From assembly GCA_022419385.1 (NCBI GenBank), contig JAJUBI010000006.1:2108001-2172000 (forward strand): a stretch of 64,000 bases of DNA, written 5' to 3'. This document shows, piece after piece, positions 10,946 to 21,463 of the stretch (within the stretch, counting starts at the first letter, position 1; each line of letters begins with the position of its first letter). Below the pieces are notes generated by a model. That model was not told the origin of the DNA. It did not search any database and was given only the letters and a program-made list of their open reading frames with translations. Source of the DNA: Paraconiothyrium sp. Pb-2020. Lineage: Eukaryota; Ascomycota; Dothideomycetes; Pleosporales; Didymosphaeriaceae. Position numbers and translations under genes: made by a program.

Positions 10946-12089
10946 GAATATTTTAGAAGGGCGGGCTCACCAAATTCATCAAAGCGGCTCAAGATCTACT
11001 CTTTGACGTAGGCTTGCCTTGAAAGTGTAAGGATATCTAGCCTCTATCCAGACACTATCGTCAACGGGGGCAAGCCACATACTGGAGATTAATATCAAAC
11101 AACTATGAACATAGATTCGGAACTTCATCCCATCGCCAATATATATCAGCCCCGAAGGCTATCTAGACAACCGTTCACATAAAAGCACCTAGAAATTCCA
11201 CATTACGCAAACGATAGAAGGAACGTGGGATCCGGCCAGATCAGCGAGAGCAGCAGTGAGTCCAACAGTGTTATATCCTTTACGCATGCGCTTATAAACT
11301 CAGAGGCGTTGATCTGTCACAACGATAGTGTAGGCAGGTGGCGGAGTTTGTACAGAGAAAGGAGTTGTTTGTCTCATTTGATAGCGCCTACTAAAACTTT
11401 GCGACAAGCGACATGAATGACCATGCGTGGGCGATCAGATACTACGTGCGATAGCTACGCCAAGAGAACGCTCGGGTGTTCCAGTCCTCTTTTTTACGCA
11501 GTATTAATCGAAGATCTTCGGTCTCTAAGGGAGGCATGCGGGTGCTGTTTGTCTCGTCGTAACATCTGAACTTTCCTTGCAAGGTGCGCGTTTGGAAATT
11601 ATAGATGTCGCTGGTGCGAAATGTTCAAATTCTCCCCAGTTCGGGGAGAGTAAGTTCGAGACGGTCACAGGGGATCCAATTCTCGAACTGCAGTGGAAAA
11701 TAGAATAAGACACTATGAGCTCAACATGGAGGACATGTGGGCAGCTTCCGGCGAAGACTGGAGGCCAGGGGAGCCCGAGGAGACTAGTCGCACATGGAGG
11801 AGCAAATTAATTTTTTCCAGCTTTACTGGAGAAGATCTGGAGATGATTGATCGGTTGCATTAAGAGTGCTACAATGAATCGCTGCCCTTAGGATGCGCCA
11901 GCATCCGCAGTTTGAGCGATGAACGTGGATCAAGTAGCTAATGCGGTCACGCCGATTATTGGAAAAACTGCTAGATGATCTTTCTCTGATTGACATCTTG
12001 TATCTGCATTTTTCTCATTGGGTTTCATAAATAGCCTAGAAGGGTTTGCGATCTTTTAGTGAACATAGATACGTCCGACTCTTGTGCCA
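10946..12089. other. Intergenic, nothing recognised
   Basis: About 1.1 kb between the 10.4-10.9 kb remnant and the F-box-like gene. Only short frames are present; no repeat or RNA gene was noticed. Confidence 0.5.
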
Positions 12090-13123
12090 TCACTGAGTAA
12101 AGAAAGAGATTGCTTCTGTCAAACGTGGTGGCTGGCTAAATCTCGGAGGATGCTGGATGATCTCTCCCTCCCAATTCCAAAGCGTTCCATGTTCGGCTCC
12201 GATCCTCACATAGTCCTGGCACACTTCGATAGGATCATCGTCCATGAACAGGGGAATACTGTATGTCATGATGGTCATCCGCTTTTTTGGGTCTGCGTTA
12301 TCCCATTTCCCCCGCCGAAAGTTGCCAAATCGCATCTGTTGACTGTCAATGTTGACTAAGAGCACCTTCAAAGGCCTATTACAGTGTCTGAAGTACTGTG
12401 TTTTGATGTCGTAGTCCCGCAGTCCGTCGGCGCGAGTCATGACTAACGTCTCCAAGTTTGACATCTTGCCGACATCTCTCCAGAAGGACGGGTGGCTGGC
12501 CTATGGGGGTAAGAAACGGAAGTGTGACACTGATGGGCATGGCTTACTGGGTTGTAGATGGCCAGCCGTCGGAGCTTCGGCCAGTTCGTCCAGAACGCAG
12601 GCTCACCACCATGCCAGTGGAGATCAAGGAACAGCTCATCCCGCACGCTTACGAATTCTTCAAGATGCTCGAGCCTCTGGAAACCTTCACGTAGTATGTT
12701 CCGGACCCCGAGATGATCGCGCTCCGGATAGACGCTACGCAAAGGGATGTCGATGATCAAACGCCTGAGCGTCGTACATGTGTAGTTGAAGAGTTCGCGG
12801 ATCCATGTTGCTGTGGGCTGGTCGTCGATGGTCTCGCTGAAAGGTGCCAGGAAGAGGGCTGTTATCTGTCTCAGATCGGGTCTGGCAGAGGGTATAACCA
12901 GGAGAAGCGAACATAGGCGTGCTTCAGATGAGATGTACACGCAATGTTCTCGAAGCGCACGGTTGGCCACACGTCGCGTCTCGTGGCAGACCAAAGTAAA
13001 TTGGAGAAGCAACTGTGTGATGGGGTGCGCAGGACGTAGTAGTACATTCGGCTTCGGCAGCGAGCAGGTGATCACATTCAGGACCAGCTCGAGCGGAAGA
13101 TGCATCGGCTTGAGCATCTCCAT
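12090..13123 (-). CDS. F-box-like domain protein, 328 aa
   Basis: Two exons, 13123..12548 and 12500..12090, flank a 47-nt intron (GTAAGC...CCATAG). The splice joins IYNP to ASHPSFWRDV in frame. Residues about 7-60 (MHLPLELVLNVI..., then LVCHETRRVANRALREH) have the LP-x-E-[IVL] opening and spacing of the F-box-like domains common in filamentous fungi. These usually recruit substrates to Skp1-Cullin ubiquitin ligases. The rest lacks recognisable leucine-rich or WD repeats, and the C-terminus is of the charged type often seen in fungal F-box proteins. It is transcribed away from the ARMT1-like gene across only 212 bp, so the two probably share a promoter region. The F-box assignment is moderate; the target is unknown. 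Confidence 0.7.
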
Positions 13124-13335
13124 GGCGACGAGTGGAAGCGATACTCAAAGGTTATGCATTGAGACAAATGGTGAAGACGAGTTTGGTGGGTACTGAAACA
13201 CGAGTCAGAGGATGCGGGAGGACTACTATTCGAGTAATAGCTTTGCCGTTAGCGTGTCAGGCGCGTCCGATCCCTGCTAAAATTATGATGATGCCCCTCC
13301 CCCGCCGTTGGACGTAGCAACAGCACTACATCGCC

Positions 13336-14880
13336 ATGGAGTTCGACCCTCAGACACGTTCGTAACGCCTCTATATACTTTACTCTTTGTACTGACTACC
13401 TGTAGCACAGTACAGTACTTCAGACTCAACCTCCTTCGCCCACATCTCCGCGCGCGAAAGATGGCCCATCATTATCACCCAGGGCATCGATGATGTGCAT
13501 CGGACGATATACGCTACACAGGATGAGGAGAAAGTGAAAGAGGGCAAATGGGTTGTGTCAGAACTCGCAGGCCTGAAGTACGAGCTCCAGCATGACCGCG
13601 AACTGTCGCCCATCACAGACGACGGCGAACCGGATGTCGCAGACTACAACAAGGAGCTGGAGGCATTGAAGCCTGCGAAGTGGCACTCTGTGCCGTGGCT
13701 ATACTCGGAATGTTACCTCTACAGGTGAGTAATGTCCTCTATATCCCACTTCGTGAGCGCGACTAATAGTCTTGGAAGACGTATTTCGAGTATATTCAAG
13801 CGAACACAACACTGGAAGTCATACGATATTTTTGCTCGCCAGAAGATGTCCACCTTCAAATCGTCACGCCCCGCCGTCATAGAACTCGCCTCGCGTTACC
13901 GAGATATCGTTACTGAGCTCGAATCAAAGCATACGATAAAGGGCGTAAAAACAGCCGAGGGACTTGAAGAGGCAGAGAGGGTCTTGTTCGATGAGATGTG
14001 TGAGATCTGCTTGTGGGGCAACGCGACCGACTTGTCGCTCCTTACGAACCTCTCATACGAAGATATCCAGAAGCTGCAGGGCTCTGAGGCGCGGAAGAAG
14101 TCGGAGAAGAACATCATCGTCAACGATCTTGGCAAGGCTTTCACGGTGTTGTCCGCAGCGCAAAAGGAAGGCAAAAAGGAACGAAGGGTAGACATAGTGC
14201 TCGATAACGCCGGCTTCGAGCTGTTTGTCGACCTTGTCCTGGCCGGCTATTTGCTCGCTTCTGGCCTAGCCACCAACATTATTTTGCATCCGAAATCGAT
14301 ACCTTGGTTTGTCTCCGATGTCTTGCCGCAGGACTTTGGTGCGCTCATCCAGGCGCTTGCCGACCCGCAAAGTTTTTATTCCGCACTGTCAGATGATGGC
14401 GAGAAGTCAGGGATGAAGACACCGCCGCTGTCGGACACGGAGGTTGACAACCTCAGGTTCCTTTTTCAACATTGGAGCACATCTCACGCTGAGGGCCAGC
14501 TTGTCTTGCGACCGAACACATTTTGGACTGCTGGTGGCAGCTTCTGGAGACTGCCGAAGACGGAACAGAATCTCACAGAGGACCTGAAGCAGAGCGAACT
14601 TGTCATCTTCAAGGGTGATCTGAACTATAGGAAGTTGACCGCTGATGCAGCCTGGCCTGCTACAACGCCTTTCACCGAAGCCATTGGACCTCTCGGCCCA
14701 GGGTCCGGTATCCGTGTCCTTGCGCTAAGGACATGCAAAGCTGATGTGGTAGTCGGTCTGCCGGAAGGCGAAGACGAACGAATCAAGGCGCTTGAAGGAG
14801 GTGGTGGTGACAGCGGGGCGCGGAAGTGGGCATGGAGCGGCAAGTGGGCCGTGGTTCAGTTTTCTGATGGCAAAGCATAA
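13336..14880 (+). CDS. Damage-control phosphatase, ARMT1/YMR027W family (DUF89), 478 aa
   Basis: Three exons, 13336..13361, 13416..13724 and 13779..14880, are separated by two 54-nt introns. The first exon is only 26 nt (MEFDPQTR plus two bases). The GTAACG donor and TACAG acceptor give RSTSDSTSFAHIS, which matches the conserved start of the family better than other choices. The protein belongs to DUF89 subfamily III, the metal-dependent phosphatases that remove damaged phosphometabolites such as fructose-1-phosphate and related sugar phosphates. Diagnostic motifs are DNAGFEL at residues 254-260, with the metal-binding Asp-Asn, and KGDLNYRK at 390-397. Length is normal for fungal members. Human ARMT1 was first described as an acidic-residue methyltransferase, but phosphatase activity is the better supported role. 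Confidence 0.9.
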
Positions 14881-15354
14881 GTCGCCGTGACTGGTAGTCT
14901 GTTGGTCTCATTCTCAAGTTGGTGACGGAGTCGGAGAAGACTGTGGGTTGTAAGCATATCAAGCCGTCTTGAAGGTGTTTAGCTTTTGGACCTGATCTGC
15001 ATGCGCAGTCCCATAGATTCTAGATCTCGATTTGAAGTACAGAACATAGACGATTTGCATAGAACCCACTTTTCATTATCTCTCAGGCTAAAGAGCACAG
15101 GGGACAATCAGACGTTAAATCATCAGAGGTGTGACAGCTGCAATGAAGGTCGTTTCGTCCAGCAATGCAGGCTCGCTCCTGTCCTTCCGACCTTCCACTC
15201 CCGAAAAACGTAAAGCCGGTAAGAGCAGCCCCAGCACCATACTAAACAACATATGAACACTCATCCCGCAGCACACGAGCTCATTACAACACGCCCCACC
15301 CGCCAACTCATCGCATCAATACCCGGCAACATCCATTCACTTAGCCTTCCAGTC
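14881..15354. other. Intergenic spacer
   Basis: 474 bp between two plus-strand genes. An in-frame ATG at 15253 precedes the chosen start of the next gene. Nothing else was seen. Confidence 0.5.
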
Positions 15355-16464
15355 ATGCATCCACCGCTACTCACTGCTCTCCTAGTTTCTACCTCTATCC
15401 GAACGGCGCTCAGCCAATTTACCCCCCTTTCGCTCTTTGACCGGAGGCAACTGCAAGGCTGTCAATACCCCTCTCTCACAGATGGCACATACATTTACTT
15501 CACCGATCAGTCAGACACGCAGCTGCACTACTCCATCTACACGCCTTGGACACGCTTCTACCCGGATGCTTTGCGTGCCGATCTTGTGGATCAGGGCTTC
15601 ACCTTAGGCGCACAGCATGGCAGGAACGAGAGCGATCTGTGCGGCTGGGAGATCATCGATGTTGTGAAGAAACACGGATGGCTTCGAGGCAAAGTCAGCT
15701 TTCGACACATACCTGGCAGACCGGTCAAGATCAAGGAAGCGGCTTCGAAGGCTCCAACTAGTACGACCAAACATCCCATTCCCCAAACAAACTCAGCAGC
15801 TCCTGAGAAGGTCAAATCAAACGCGTCGTCAAGTATGGCTGTGCATCTCCTTAATCATACCCGACGAGCAGCCCCTGAGCCCACAACGGATCTTAGGCAA
15901 GGACTCAGGCCAAACAATGGCACACGCCACCGTATCTACAGCATCCTCATGTCCAACTCTCCAGAGGGAGACATTCTCTTCATGATACTCGAGATTACCC
16001 TCCCCATCGTAGGCGTCATTGCCTTCTTGACGCTCATATTACTCATGATGCGGCACATCACTAACAAGCTCTACCCCAACACCGACGAAGACAGCGAGCA
16101 AGGCACCATTGAGCTTTCTTCCATGCGCAAAAGCAACCCTGTTAAGAGCGAGTCAACGCTGATCCATCCAAAGAAGCTATCCAGAATCAGAACCAATAAC
16201 CGAAAGGCAGAGGATCGCTTCCCCGACACGCAGAATGGAGGTGTTTTCGCGTGGCGACTAGCGATGGAGAAGCCTCCACAGCCGCAACGGAGTCCGAATG
16301 TGAGGACGGAAGATCGATATCCAAGAGCGATAACGGGCGGTTTCATCGGCCTCGACATGGAGCAGCCGTGCCAAGCAAGGCAGAGCTCGAGCATCTATTC
16401 GAGAAGCATGGATGGGGTTACATTGTACCCTGAAAGGAACACGGGAAGTTGGGAGTCACGCTGA
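15355..16464 (+). CDS. Secretory-pathway single-pass membrane protein, 369 aa
   Basis: Single-exon frame. The start at 15355 is preferred over the in-frame ATG at 15253 because it places a clear signal peptide at the N-terminus (MHPPLLTALLVSTSIRTALS, likely cut before QFTPL). The ectodomain (about residues 21-206) has scattered cysteines, several N-x-S/T sites and a Ser/Thr/Pro-rich stalk. A single membrane helix at about 207-234 (ILFMILEITLPIVGVIAFLT) is followed by a basic cytosolic tail. The layout is that of a type I fungal surface protein. I do not recognise the ectodomain family and no enzyme motif is visible, so function is unknown. Confidence 0.65.
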   Translation: MHPPLLTALLVSTSIRTALSQFTPLSLFDRRQLQGCQYPSLTDGTYIYFTDQSDTQLHYSIYTPWTRFYPDALRADLVDQGFTLGAQHGRNESDLCGWEIIDVVKKHGWLRGKVSFRHIPGRPVKIKEAASKAPTSTTKHPIPQTNSAAPEKVKSNASSSMAVHLLNHTRRAAPEPTTDLRQGLRPNNGTRHRIYSILMSNSPEGDILFMILEITLPIVGVIAFLTLILLMMRHITNKLYPNTDEDSEQGTIELSSMRKSNPVKSESTLIHPKKLSRIRTNNRKAEDRFPDTQNGGVFAWRLAMEKPPQPQRSPNVRTEDRYPRAITGGFIGLDMEQPCQARQSSSIYSRSMDGVTLYPERNTGSWESR

Positions 16465-17251
16465 GGTGCTGACAGTTGTTGTCCGGGTGGCAATACCACG
16501 CGTTTCTTTTGACTGACTGGTTTTCTTACTGCGTCATGAAGTATTATCTCACAGCGTGGGTGTGTCTGCTAGTCTTATTGAGAGACTGTTGCTAGGGTCT
16601 CGTGCTGGTTTCGTACTTTGATTCTCTTCCTAGCGTTCCATTAATTCAGTGCACGTTTCTGTTCTCTTTTAGGATCTTTTTCATTCAATGACAAGCAATT
16701 TGGTCATCAGATCACTGCTGATTGATATGTGAAGGGTGAGCGAAGGCACGATCGGTAGACGACACTGGGTATGAGCTAGAATGAGATCTAGGGGCAATGT
16801 CTAAGATCACATGAACTCTGTGGACACAAGATGGATGCGACGGAGCGAGTGAAATACTAATAACAGGTGTAAGAGGATTCCAAAAGGCACACCTGGACCT
16901 CGTCAACTACGCCCGGTACCTGTTTGGGCTCATGGACTATTGAGAAAAAGTACAGAACAAGGTTACCATTAACAATATAAGGAGAAGAAACATGTTACGG
17001 AGGATCATGGGTCACTAGGAGGATGAATGTTGAGATGCTGGAGAGAATGTCATTTTACTCTATGCAAAAGCCCTGCGCGGGCGTGGTATCTTTCCTAGGC
17101 CGTAACGCCCGGCACGGGCAACAATCCCCGAACGCCTGTAAATGCAATATGACAGATCTTCGCGGCCGAGTCCTCTAGACCGCGGTATGAAACAAAACAC
17201 AACGAGCGTCCAGAATCGTAACGTAGCCCTGTCTTTGAAACTTGAGATCGT
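16465..17251. other. Intergenic between convergent genes
   Basis: 787 bp between the ends of the surface protein (plus) and the DUF2423 gene (minus). It probably carries both 3' UTRs; no gene was recognised. Confidence 0.5.
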
Positions 17252-17946
17252 TTACGAGCGGCGTTTGCGAACACGAGATTCGGAAAAGGGCTTCAAGGCT
17301 CCTTTGCCGCGGGTCGTGGGGAACGAAATCTGGTTCTTGGGCTTCTTCCGGCGTTCCATCTTCGCTTTTCGGACGGTCTTTCGGTCCTTGTGCTTCCGTT
17401 TCGAGGCATTCTCGCCATCGACGTCCATGTCTATCATGATACAGTTAGCCCCTGATCACTCAACCATTCTGGCGAAAGCGGGTCAAAGGCGAACTTGAGA
17501 TCTCCCTTGGGGGTGAAACCCACGACGTCGGAACAGAGACCTAGTACGTCGTACAAAGTTCTGCTTTCGAGGTCGTCGTGGGCAAGGGCGGTTGTATCGT
17601 TTTTGGTGTGATTGCTGCAGAGGCTCTGTGGAATGCTGGCTGTGAGGAAAAACGAACCTTTGGGGAAGTCTTCCTCTTTGCTCGCGTCGTTGGCGACGGC
17701 GTCTGCGTCTGTAGGGTCGCTGATTAGCGTGTGTGCGATTTGCGACGGCATGTAATGGTTGCTACCTTCTGCGGAGTCGAGGTCCATTTCCTTTTCCTTT
17801 GCTGTCTCGGGCTTGGGTTGTTGGGCAGTCTCGAGGAGCTTCTGGTGAAGGCGCTCTAGGCGGGCATTTTCGACGGGCTCGAAGACACGAGTGCGAAGCT
17901 TGGAGCGGTTCGACTTCTTGACGCTGGAGCGAAGGCCTTTCGCCAT
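17252..17946 (-). CDS. DUF2423 / LLPH-like small basic nucleolar protein, about 155 aa
   Basis: The start MAKGLRSSVKKSNRSKLRTR and the following ENARLERLHQKLLE stretch are the DUF2423 signature (yeast YBL028C, human LLPH), linked to the nucleolus and pre-60S ribosome assembly. The family's basic tail is found in a second frame at 17430-17252 (KRKHKDRKTVRKAKMERRKK). My model joins 17946..17658 to 17430..17252 across a 227-nt intron with a weak GTTCGT donor. The fit gives DFPK-DMDVDGENASKRK in frame, with branch site GCTAAC and acceptor GATAG. The intron itself is open and coding-like in the upstream frame, and another donor (near 17519, GTTTCA) would also keep phase. The first exon, last exon and family are solid; the middle is not. 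Confidence 0.7.
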
Positions 17947-18537
17947 TGTTGTGGTGATATGTGGGAGTCCTGGGGTAGTCTGTGTAATTTGCGCTGCAGT
18001 ATGGCGGAGGAAAGCAGTGCTGCAAAAAAGTGTGGGCCGGCCGAAGAATTTCAGGTGGCGGCGGGCAGCAGGCAGGAGCGATCGGCCCGTGCAGGGTTGG
18101 GAGCCACGGAGGGCACTAGTAGCGAGCGGCTCTGGATGATGATGGCCTTGCGATGCGTGAGCACGGCCGCGACAACCGCCGCCGACTTCACCCAGGCCTC
18201 GAGCGCCCGCCTTGTGGGCTCTGCGTCGCGAGTCTCGCCTCTGCGCGCCCCGTGTCCCTGGTCTTCTCCGCCGTCGCACCGCGTGTCGGCGATTCTGGTG
18301 TCGACGATAATAAGGAAGCCGCTACCGCGAGCCATTGGACCCTCCAGGCCGAACCTCACTCGCGCGCCCTTCACCGAGGCTTTGCCTGCGAGCACCCTTC
18401 ACTGTCCCCCGCCGCAGTGCCCTCGAGCAGAAGAGGTGCTCCATGTCTGCCTCCTCCTCCGACAAGTGGTAGCACCCCGCCCGCGCGACAGTTCCCATCC
18501 ACACCTTCGCCAGCACACGCTCCACCGAACTCCCGCC
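17947..18537. promoter_or_regulatory. Divergent promoter region, DUF2423 gene / SIZ ligase
   Basis: 591 bp between the start codons of two divergently transcribed genes. It is GC-rich, with CT-rich runs toward the SIZ start. Long frames on both strands here look compositional, not coding. Confidence 0.45.
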
Positions 18538-20548
18538 ATGGCTTCCTCGAGTCTGGGGCAGATGTCCCCAACGCTCATCCAGCGGTCCAAAACACTCCTG
18601 AACAAGGATTTGCAAAGAATATGCAGGGCCGAAGGAGTGGCCACCAGCGGCGTCAAGAGCCAGCTGCAGGGCAGAGTGACTGACTGTACGTTGCACAAGC
18701 CTTCTCCCTCCACAGCGGACGGCGCCTGCCGTACCGTTGAAGCCCCGTGCCATCCCGCTTGTCACCGCTCTGATTCACTTTCACAGTAATAAACAAAGCT
18801 GTCGGTAACAACGACCACGCTCTCTTTAATCGTCTACAACATCACATCTCCAACGGCCCCGGCGCGCCGCCCGCGGATTACAGCACCTATTCGTCGCGCA
18901 CGGCGACTTCACCTTCTCCAAATATGCCTAACGGGCGCGCCAGCATAGCAAATGGGTACCAGCAATCACCATATGGCAGCTATCAACCACCCGCCCAACC
19001 AGCGCGTACGATCCTTGTTACTACCGTCACTGCAGAACAGAAACTGACATTGCGACAGGCCCGCAGTACTTTTTCAAGGAGAGCCCGTTCTTCGAGATTC
19101 GAGACATGCTACTCAACAACATCACTCTTGACAGTACGCGTTCGTGCCTCTGTGGTTGCTGGACTCCCACTGACATGTTTCAGCCTCTCCAAGCCACCGC
19201 CAGAGTGTTAACAAGCATCTAACCCTAAACGACGCACAAAGTGCTCGGTTACGTTCGGACCCCACCTTGCGTGTCTTGCTCTTCTGTGCTGTGGAACAGC
19301 CGTTGGCACCATTCACACGACTGGACATCACTTTCCCAAGCCAGATAGAAGTGCGTGTCAATCAGGATGAAGTCAAAGCGAATTACAAGGGTCTGAAGAA
19401 TAAACCAGGGTCGACGAGGCCAGCCGACATTACCGATCTTCTTCGCATCACACCCGCTAACTATCGCAATTCAATTGGAATAACATATGCCCTAACCCAG
19501 AAGGCAAGCGACCATCAGGTTTCTTATCCCCTCCCCCTTCTTCCTTATCTCGCAAATCAGGCTAACATCACCCACCTGTAGAAGTACAATGTCTTCATTT
19601 ACATGGTACGGAAGTTTTCAGTCAACGAGTTAGTCAAACAGATTCAGAATCGGAGTGTCATCACTAAGGACTCGGTGCTACGTGAGAGTGAGTGTTGATA
19701 TTGTTCGCCTGTCTGACACGTACTAAACAAGAACAGTGAGGAAGAAAGCAGACGATCCCGACATTGAGGTCGGGTCCAGCGTCATGTCGCTCAAGGATCC
19801 TATCTCGACCCTGAAGATCAACACACCCTGCAGGTCCACAGTATGCTCCCACAATCGATGCTTCGATGGCGAATCTTTCCTGCAGCTACAAGAACAAGCG
19901 CCGACCTGGACCTGCCCAATCTGCAACAAAATCATCTCATTCCAGTCCTTAGCTGTGGACGAATACGTACAGGATATCCTTAGCAATGTTTCTAGGAGTA
20001 CAGACCAGGTCACGGTGGAGCCTGACGGCCAGTGGCGCAGCGAAAAGGAGCCTCCAGCGACTAATCGTAAAAGTAACGGCAGCGCATACGGCTATAACTA
20101 TGACGAGGAAGATGATAGCGAAGAAGAACTCGTAGAAATACCGGATTATCGTCTTTCAGCCATCAAGAGCGAGGCCGCTCCGACACCGCAATCTCTTCAA
20201 AGCATAAGGACACCGCCCGCGCCATCAAGAGAAGCTTCCTCGGCTCCGAGAACTGGAAGCAAGCGATCCTCTGAAGTCATTGATTTGACGCTGTCAGATG
20301 ACGACGAGCCGCGGCCTAAAAAGGTAGCGTACAGCACTCCTAACAGCGTACCGGATCGGATGCGTCAGTATCAATTGCCTTCCTATTCCTCAATGCACTC
20401 CCGGCCAGATGGCGTACGGATGGATCCTCCCCTTGCACAGACTCGTCATTCCTATGGTACTTATCGCGAGCCGCAAGCACACTCAAATACGAGTTATCCC
20501 GGTCAGGGAACTTCGGCGTACCCCGCGTACATAGATAGTTCCCCTTGA
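18538..20548 (+). CDS. SUMO E3 ligase, SIZ/PIAS family, 564 aa
   Basis: Six exons are predicted: 18538..18685, 18787..19005, 19059..19133, 19184..19518, 19582..19687 and 19737..20548. Phase is maintained throughout. Domain order is that of yeast Siz1/Siz2 and S. pombe Pli1: a SAP DNA-binding domain (residues about 13-50), a PINIT domain (about 120-275) and an SP-RING that binds the Ubc9-SUMO conjugate. The SP-RING shows C326, C331, H333, C336, C354 and C357. A SUMO-interacting motif VIDLTLSDDDE sits at 475-485, and the tail is proline/serine-rich. The protein should attach SUMO to nuclear targets. The exon 4 donor is uncertain: the GT at 19519 is used here, but a GC donor after 19503 also keeps frame and would drop five residues. 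It is shorter than yeast Siz1 (about 900 aa). Confidence 0.9.
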
Positions 20549-21463
20549 GATCTTTCCTTTGTCACTTGTTTGTTATTCACCAATGTATACTTACGGCATC
20601 TGCTAACACCACTATGGCTACGCAGGGAAGAGCCACTAGAGCCAGCTACGCATTACCGAATCGATCGAGACAATCTGGCATTTGAATATATTTGCAGACT
20701 GTTCTGGATCGGTCGGTTCTTACTACTTCTCCCTTTGTCTATTTGATTATATCGAATGCTTAGCGCACGGCGTATTGGGACGCTTGTATGAGGGAGCGGA
20801 TCTCTGGCATCCGCATGATGTTCACTTAGAGAAGAACGGCGAATACGAGCACCTTCGAATCGGCGTAGGATCTGGGCGACGGGAAATACCTTGGGCATAG
20901 TATCTGCTGCATTATGAGATTTCTTTCTAGCACGTGGGTGTGGACGACCGAGAGAAGACAGGCTATCATGTGGATGTCAGCGCCGAATTGAAAACGTCAC
21001 TGCGATTCATCTCTTCCACAACTTGCGGTATCGATGTAGTCAGACTGGTTTCAATCGTGCTGTGCCGCCTTCACCATACGCCCCAGGCCCGCTGCTGCAA
21101 GTTCAGACAGGCGGCCTAGCTATACTGCAAGGGGTATCAATGTTCGAGCCGAACTGGGTGTTGCTATTAAAAAAGATGAATCGCAAGGTACGAATAGCAT
21201 GCAGAGAGCTTGCATAATCAATGAACGACGAGTCAATACTATGACAACGACTATGTGCTCTGTCTGGCAAACAGGAGATGTCCTCGGCGGCCACAGACCG
21301 GTCTGCTCAACATGATCTCGATGTAGCATCCGCTACAGAGAGGTTGCCACCTCTGGCACCCGCTTACCATACAACCCACAGAATATACTGATCGAGCAAT
21401 GCTCGCTAACCGTAGACACATCGAAATGCAGCAACCCGAACGTACGTCTTCCCCCTCTTCGGC
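20549..21463. other. Intergenic between convergent genes
   Basis: 915 bp between the SIZ ligase and trehalose phosphorylase 3' ends. A few short frames are present, none convincing. Confidence 0.5.

Noticed and set aside
17959..18789. 276-codon plus frame and a matching minus extension upstream of the DUF2423 start
   Set aside because: GC-rich spacer open in several frames on both strands; it overlaps the well-supported SIZ exon 1 and lacks family-like sequence.
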